Origin: JAWKVD01 sp041398225
Lineage (GTDB): Bacteria; Pseudomonadota; Alphaproteobacteria; Caulobacterales; Hyphomonadaceae
Length of the DNA: 64,000 bases
Direction of reading: 5' to 3'
NCBI GenBank assembly: GCA_041398225.1
Contig: JAWKVD010000014.1
Location: 1 to 64,000 of the forward strand
The notes under the pieces: model-generated
The model's database searches: none
Told to the model about the DNA's origin: nothing
Seen by the model: only the letters and a program-made list of their open reading frames with translations
Translations under genes and position numbers: made by a program
Shown: in pieces, positions 60,021-64,000 of the stretch
Layout of the letters: each line of letters opens with the position of its first letter
Numbering within the stretch: position 1 is the stretch's first letter

Positions 60021-60090
60021 GGTCTCTCCGGGACGGGCGCGCAGACCGGCCGCTGCGCAGGGAAGCGTGGTTCACGCCATGGAAGGATGC

Positions 60091-60641
60091 ATGACCCGGT
60101 TCATTCGATCAATCTCGACGCCTGTGCGCATCCTGGCGCTCGCGCTCGGAATAGGCGCGCCGCTTCTCGCCGCTTGTGCGCTGGGTCCGGCGACCGCTGA
60201 GCTGCCGTCGACGGATATTGAGTTCAGCGCGGCTGCTGGATTGAACGTGCCCCGGCCGGCGCACGCCATATCCGCCTTCTCCCGACCAAGGTCGGATCGC
60301 CAGACCTGTCCGGATCGATCCCCGAACTGTCTGGCGTCCCTTCACCTTCCGCGCGCCGGGTCGTCTAAGCATTGTCGACGACGGCGGCCGCCTGATCCGC
60401 GAAGTGCGCGGTGCGGACGGCCAAATCCTGCGCCGGGAAACAATGACTGCACGACCGCCCGCTTTCCCTGTCGATCCACCCCGGCGTCGCTATCGCCGCC
60501 TGGACCTCGAGCGAAACCGAAAGGGTCGGGTATGTCGCCATTTCGGCCGATGAAGGCTTGAAACTCCAGCGCTACGAGTTCGATGGGCAAGACCGGACCA
60601 CAAGCGTTGACTTTGACGGGCGACGCGACGGTTGCGACTAG
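60091..60641 (+). pseudogene. Lipoprotein of unknown function, with two frameshifts
   Basis: The first frame gives a signal peptide with lipobox LLAAC and LPSTDIEFSAAAGLNVPRPA. A second frame continues from about 60290: QGRIARPVRIDPRTVWRPF, PGRLSIVDDGGRLIREVRGA to about 60455. A third runs LSIHPGVAIAAWTSSE and VGYVAISADEGLKLQRYEF to a stop at 60641. Removing one C near 60286 and one near 60458 gives one reading frame of about 182 aa. No domain is recognised. The two changes, both in short C runs, look like errors rather than decay. Confidence 0.65.
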
Positions 60642-60721
60642 GCGGCGGCGCCAAGACGACTGGCGAACCGTCCGCCCGCCCCTGCTTGCCTCGCGCAATC
60701 TCGCCGCGCATATAGCCGGAC

Positions 60722-62134
60722 ATGACGCAAACATCCGCCCCCCGCACCCTCTACGACAAGATCTGGGACTCCCATGTCGTCCAGCTTGAACCGGAGACAG
60801 GCGAAGCGCTCCTCTATATCGACCTCCATCTCATTCATGAGGTGACGACGCCGCAGGCGTTCGCCGGCCTGAAGGCGGCCGGCCGTCGCGTGCGCAGGCC
60901 GGATCTGACGCTCGCGACCGCCGATCACAACACGCCGACGGAAGGTCAGGCCCTGGGGATGGCGGGGGTCAAGGACCCCGAGGCGCGCGAGCAACTCGAA
61001 ACCCTGGCCCGCAACGTCGCCGAGCACGGCATCGAATTCCTGCCTATGGGCGACATCCGAAACGGCATCGTTCATGTCGTCGGCCCGGAACAGGGGCGAA
61101 CCCAGCCCGGCATGACCATCGTGTGCGGCGACAGCCACACCTCGACCCATGGCGCCTTCGGCGCGTTGGCGCACGGCATCGGCACCTCGGAAGTCGAACA
61201 CGTCCTCGCAACCCAGACGCTGCGCGCGCGCAAGATGAAGAACATGGCCGTCAAGGTCGAAGGCGAGTTTCAGCCCGGCGTCGGCGCCAAGGATCTGGCT
61301 CTGCACCTCATCTCCCTGATCGGCACGAATGGCGGCGCCGGTCACGTAATCGAATACATGGGGTCCACCGTTTGCGCCATGTCCATGGAGGCGCGCATGA
61401 CGCTGTGCAACCTCTCCATCGAGGGCGGCGCGCGCGCAGGTCTCGTGGCGCCGGACGAAGCAACCTTCGAATACATGAAGGGCCGCCCCTCCACCCCCAA
61501 AGGCGGGCAATGGGAGGCCGCGCTCAGCGGCTGGCGTTCGCTGTTCTCGGACGAACACGCTGTCTGGGATCGTGTGGTCGAGATCGACGCCGCCGAAGTT
61601 CCCCCGACCGTCACCTGGGGCACCAGCCCGGAACAGGCCGCCGCCGTCACCGGCGCGGCGCCCGTTCCCTCGCAGATCGCCGACCCGGTCAAGCGCGAGG
61701 CCGCTGAACGCGCCCTCGCCTATATGGGCATCGAACCGGGACAGAAGCTCGAGGGCCTCAAGGTGGACCGTGTCTTCATCGGTTCGTGCACCAACTCCCG
61801 AATTGAGGATCTGCGCGCCGCGGCCGAAATCGCGAAGACCGGCAAGGTCGCCGACCACGTCCGGGCCATGGTTGTTCCGGGGTCCGGCCTCGTGCGCGCC
61901 CAGGCCGAAGCCGAAGGCCTCGACCAGACGTTCATCGCCGCCGGCTTCGAATGGCGCGAGCCAGGCTGCTCCATGTGCCTCGGCATGAACCCGGACACGC
62001 TTGCGCCGGGACAGCGCTGCGCCTCGACCTCGAACCGGAATTTCGAGGGACGGCAGGGACGCGGCGGACGAACCCATCTGATGAGCCCGGTCCTAGCAGC
62101 CAAGGCGGCGCTTGCGGGCGTCATCACATCGTAA
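60722..62134 (+). CDS. leuC: 3-isopropylmalate dehydratase, large subunit
   Basis: 470 aa. The aconitase-type 4Fe-4S cluster ligands are found in VFIGSCTNSRIEDL and GCSMCLGMNPD; substrate residues in TLATADHNTPT and GDSHTSTHGAFGALAHGIGTSEVEHVLATQ. With the small subunit LeuD it isomerises 2- to 3-isopropylmalate in leucine synthesis. leuD is not directly downstream: about 375 bases without a clear gene follow, and then an unrelated lipoprotein. The sequence is intact, unlike its upstream neighbours. Confidence 0.97.
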   Translation: MTQTSAPRTLYDKIWDSHVVQLEPETGEALLYIDLHLIHEVTTPQAFAGLKAAGRRVRRPDLTLATADHNTPTEGQALGMAGVKDPEAREQLETLARNVAEHGIEFLPMGDIRNGIVHVVGPEQGRTQPGMTIVCGDSHTSTHGAFGALAHGIGTSEVEHVLATQTLRARKMKNMAVKVEGEFQPGVGAKDLALHLISLIGTNGGAGHVIEYMGSTVCAMSMEARMTLCNLSIEGGARAGLVAPDEATFEYMKGRPSTPKGGQWEAALSGWRSLFSDEHAVWDRVVEIDAAEVPPTVTWGTSPEQAAAVTGAAPVPSQIADPVKREAAERALAYMGIEPGQKLEGLKVDRVFIGSCTNSRIEDLRAAAEIAKTGKVADHVRAMVVPGSGLVRAQAEAEGLDQTFIAAGFEWREPGCSMCLGMNPDTLAPGQRCASTSNRNFEGRQGRGGRTHLMSPVLAAKAALAGVITS

Positions 62135-62509
62135 GGCGCCGCACGCCAGCCGCCGAATTGATGGAAATCGCGCGACGCGCTTACCCCGATCTTCACGCTC
62201 GGACGTTAAGACTTGTCCCTGAGATCAGCAGGGGGACGCGGCGAACATGCTCTGCGAAATCGTCGTTCGCGCATCCGCAGCGAGCACAAGGACGCCTGCC
62301 GCAAACGCAATGACAGGCGTCAATCATCGAACCGGTGCGACGCGATCGCCGCGGCGAAACGCCCCTGAACGGAGCCGTCTTTCAAATCCGTCACGATGCA
62401 GAGCGCCGGGTTTTCTTTTGCCTGACATGCAGGCATATTCTGCGCCGGATTCGGGGAGGTCTGTTGTGTCGCGGCCCGCGTATATGGGGCTGTGTGTCAG
62501 GTCTGTAGC
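62135..62509. other. Gap after leuC with hairpin and small possible ORF
   Basis: About 375 bases without a recognised gene. GACGCCTG (62289-62296) and CAGGCGTC (62312-62319) form an 8-bp stem with a 15-base loop that might terminate leuC transcription, though no T tract follows. A 38-codon minus-strand reading frame (62318-62436) is listed separately. The expected leuD is absent from this place. Confidence 0.4.
62318..62436 (-). CDS. Possible small protein, 38 aa
   Basis: Reads MPACQAKENPALCIVTDLKD and continues SVQGRFAAAIASHRFDD, with protein-like composition and two Cys. There is no clear RBS and no recognised family. It may be a small gene or a remnant. The frame stays open upstream without a start codon until a TGA near the 3D-domain gene start. 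Confidence 0.2.
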
Positions 62510-63376
62510 ATGAACCGTATCGCCCTGTCCGCGCTTGTCTCCCTCGCCGGATGCGTAAGTCTCACAACCCAGGCAGCCGTCGCACCTGAACCGCCTCGCC
62601 TCACCGAGCCGGCGGACGAGGCCGATCGCGCGCTGGAGTTCATGCTGCCCGAACCGCAGGATGAATCGCTCGGCGCAAAACAGCGCCTCTGGGCGACCTG
62701 GTACTACATGCCGACCGTCCGGGCTGCGAGCCTCGCGGCGTTCGCCGTGCCCCTGAAGGGTCGCAAGGGCGAGGACATTTCCGCGCCGCTCACCAAGACG
62801 GACTGGTGCAACGCCGCGCTTCAGGGATCGGTATGGGTCGAACGTCCGGACGGCGACGCCACCGCCTATGTCTTCGTGGACGCCCGCGGCCCGCAGCAGA
62901 CCGATTGCGGCGGCCATCTCGGCAACCTCTCCACCGGCATCAAGAACGCCACGGGGCGTGCGCGTTTCGCCACCTTCAAGCATCCGGCCGGGTGCGACGT
63001 CCGCCGCTACCCGCTGCAGCCCTATCGGACGATCGCGGTCGATCCGCACCGCTTCCGGATGGGAACCGTGCTGTACTCGCCGGATCTGCGTGGACAGGTC
63101 TTCAGATATCGCGGCGAGGTCTACGTTCATGACGGCTACCTGATCGCCAGCGATCGCGGCGGCGCCATCAAGGGCAATCATATCGACGTATTCGTGGAGG
63201 ATCCCGCGGGCGTCGATCCCCTGCCGAACATCATCCAGAGCAATCCGGGCGGCGCGTTCGACGCCTATCCGGTCAAGAGTTCCGACCCCGCCGCGGCCGC
63301 GTTGAAGGACGGACAGAAACGCACCTGCGACGAACCTTTGCCGCGCTGGCGGCCGCCGCCGTCCGAAACGATCTGA
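62510..63376 (+). CDS. 3D-domain lipoprotein (MltA-like double-psi barrel)
   Basis: 288 aa from ATG 62510. The signal ends ALVSLAGC, a lipobox. The C-terminal 3D domain is identified by HRFRMGTVLYSPDLRGQVF and VYVHDGYLIASDRGGAIKGNHIDVFVED, with the Asp residues that name the domain. This double-psi beta barrel is the catalytic part of MltA-type lytic transglycosylases and of Rpf-like cell-wall enzymes, but the rest of MltA is missing. Likely acts on peptidoglycan in the envelope. A GTG at 62492 is an alternative start. Confidence 0.85.
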   Translation: MNRIALSALVSLAGCVSLTTQAAVAPEPPRLTEPADEADRALEFMLPEPQDESLGAKQRLWATWYYMPTVRAASLAAFAVPLKGRKGEDISAPLTKTDWCNAALQGSVWVERPDGDATAYVFVDARGPQQTDCGGHLGNLSTGIKNATGRARFATFKHPAGCDVRRYPLQPYRTIAVDPHRFRMGTVLYSPDLRGQVFRYRGEVYVHDGYLIASDRGGAIKGNHIDVFVEDPAGVDPLPNIIQSNPGGAFDAYPVKSSDPAAAALKDGQKRTCDEPLPRWRPPPSETI

Positions 63377-63534
63377 TCTCTTCGATCTTTTCGATCTTTT
63401 CGAAACACGCTCCGCAACACGGTAAACCGGGTCGCGCAAGTTCACGCGGTTGCGCTTACGCCAGCTTAGCACGCGATGTCGAAAATCCCGCTTGTCGATC
63501 AGCCGGGACCTGACCGGCCTCGGGACCTTCTCAC

Positions 63535-64000
63535 ATGCCGCGCTCCAATCGCCACGTTCGGTCGCTCAGCGAATCCGCCTGCGATCCCGATTTCTCCCAG
63601 ACGGCCGGCAGCCATTCGGCCGACAGCCTGTCCGCGTCATACGACCCCAGCCTCGTGCATGCCCAGCTACGCCCGCGCGCGCATCCGGGATATCGCTACA
63701 TGACCCACATCCTGGTCGCCGAAAACGATCTCTATCACCGTCGCGTTCTGAAGCTGCTGCTCGCCTCGCCCATGGTGAAGATCATGGAGGTGGAGAACGG
63801 CGAAGCCGCGATCGACGTTCTGTCCATGCGCCGCTTCGATCTGCTTCTCCTCGACACCCGAATGGATCTCATGGACGGTCTCGAAACGCTGTCCTGGCTG
63901 CGCTCCAACAAAACGGCGTGGGCGGACATCCCCGTGATCGGCCTGATCGACGATGACGACCGGCATCTGCGGCCGCGCCTGACGGCGCTCGGCATGAATG
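63535..64000 (+). CDS. Response-regulator receiver domain protein (cut by window end)
   Basis: The reading frame is open to the last base. From ATG 63700 it starts MTHILVAENDLYHRRVLKLL; the phosphoacceptor Asp lies in FDLLLLDTRMDLMDG, and the acidic pocket in the N-terminal AEND. The signalling Thr and the Lys would lie near or beyond the end. An in-frame ATG at 63535 would add 55 residues without similarity, so 63700 is the more probable start. The output domain, if any, is outside the window. Confidence 0.75.
   Translation, partial: MPRSNRHVRSLSESACDPDFSQTAGSHSADSLSASYDPSLVHAQLRPRAHPGYRYMTHILVAENDLYHRRVLKLLLASPMVKIMEVENGEAAIDVLSMRRFDLLLLDTRMDLMDGLETLSWLRSNKTAWADIPVIGLIDDDDRHLRPRLTALGMN

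Noticed and set aside
60638..62077. Open frame opposite leuC
   Set aside because: Shadow of leuC; no motifs, and leuC is complete with all cluster ligands.
1..64000. tRNA genes, CRISPR arrays, insertion sequences or prophage genes
   Set aside because: No T-loop-like segments with matching stems, no regular spaced repeats, and no transposase, integrase or phage proteins were recognised.

Overview
The window looks like chromosomal DNA of a GC-rich alphaproteobacterium, probably of the Caulobacterales/Hyphomonadales type. The evidence is four TonB-dependent receptors (TBDRs) in 64 kb, many Tat-exported lipoproteins, a GAAC-N7-GAAC LexA-type site, a two-hairpin leader before serC of the kind known from Alphaproteobacteria, and Caulobacter-like GMC/gluconate-2-dehydrogenase-type sugar dehydrogenases. 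I saw no tRNA, rRNA, insertion sequence, integrase or CRISPR array.

Layout. 0-5.7 kb: PhoD-like phosphatase, TBDR and a secreted beta-propeller-like protein. 5.7-11.1 kb: an RNA 2',3'-cyclic phosphodiesterase behind a LexA-type box, a DUF2946 protein, then a di-CxxCH protein, a lipoprotein and a Tat-exported DUF1501 protein. 11.2-13.5 kb: an acyl-CoA dehydrogenase divergent from a TetR regulator, with a palindrome between. 13.6-32.4 kb: a large catabolic island with a TBDR, two GST-fold proteins, two Cys-type sulfatases, two GMC oxidoreductase + Tat small-subunit pairs, two DUF1080 lipoproteins, an MFS carrier, two TIM-barrel isomerase-like proteins and a Gfo/Idh/MocA oxidoreductase. Read together, these fit import of a (possibly sulfated) glycoside, desulfation, periplasmic oxidation at C3 and cleavage of the 3-keto-glycoside. 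32.6-35.7 kb: a Fiu-like siderophore receptor with a PiuC-type dioxygenase under Fur-like sites. 35.7-39.2 kb: CoA-transferase, acyl-CoA dehydrogenase and an SDR with a halohydrin-dehalogenase-like S-Y-R triad. 39.3-43 kb: Do/DegP protease, thymidine kinase, an NTF2-like protein and a Tat-exported caspase homologue whose p10-like part seems to precede p20. 43-47.5 kb: serC-mazG-like-PLC-serA operon. 47.5-53.7 kb: housekeeping and transport genes (DMT exporter, PhzF, ThiD, MATE, ABC ATPase, NDUFS6-like zinc-finger protein). 53.7-57.4 kb: TBDR plus a thioredoxin-fold protein. 57-60.7 kb: four genes broken by five single-base changes in short homopolymers, more likely sequence error than decay. 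60.7-64 kb: leuC, a 3D-domain lipoprotein and the start of a response regulator.

The most interesting parts are the sugar-oxidation island with duplicated dehydrogenases and enzymes on both sides of the membrane, the permuted-looking periplasmic caspase, the HHDH-like SDR in an acyl-CoA operon, and the LexA-type box on an RNA phosphodiesterase gene. Functional calls come from motifs and recalled family resemblance; no database search was run.
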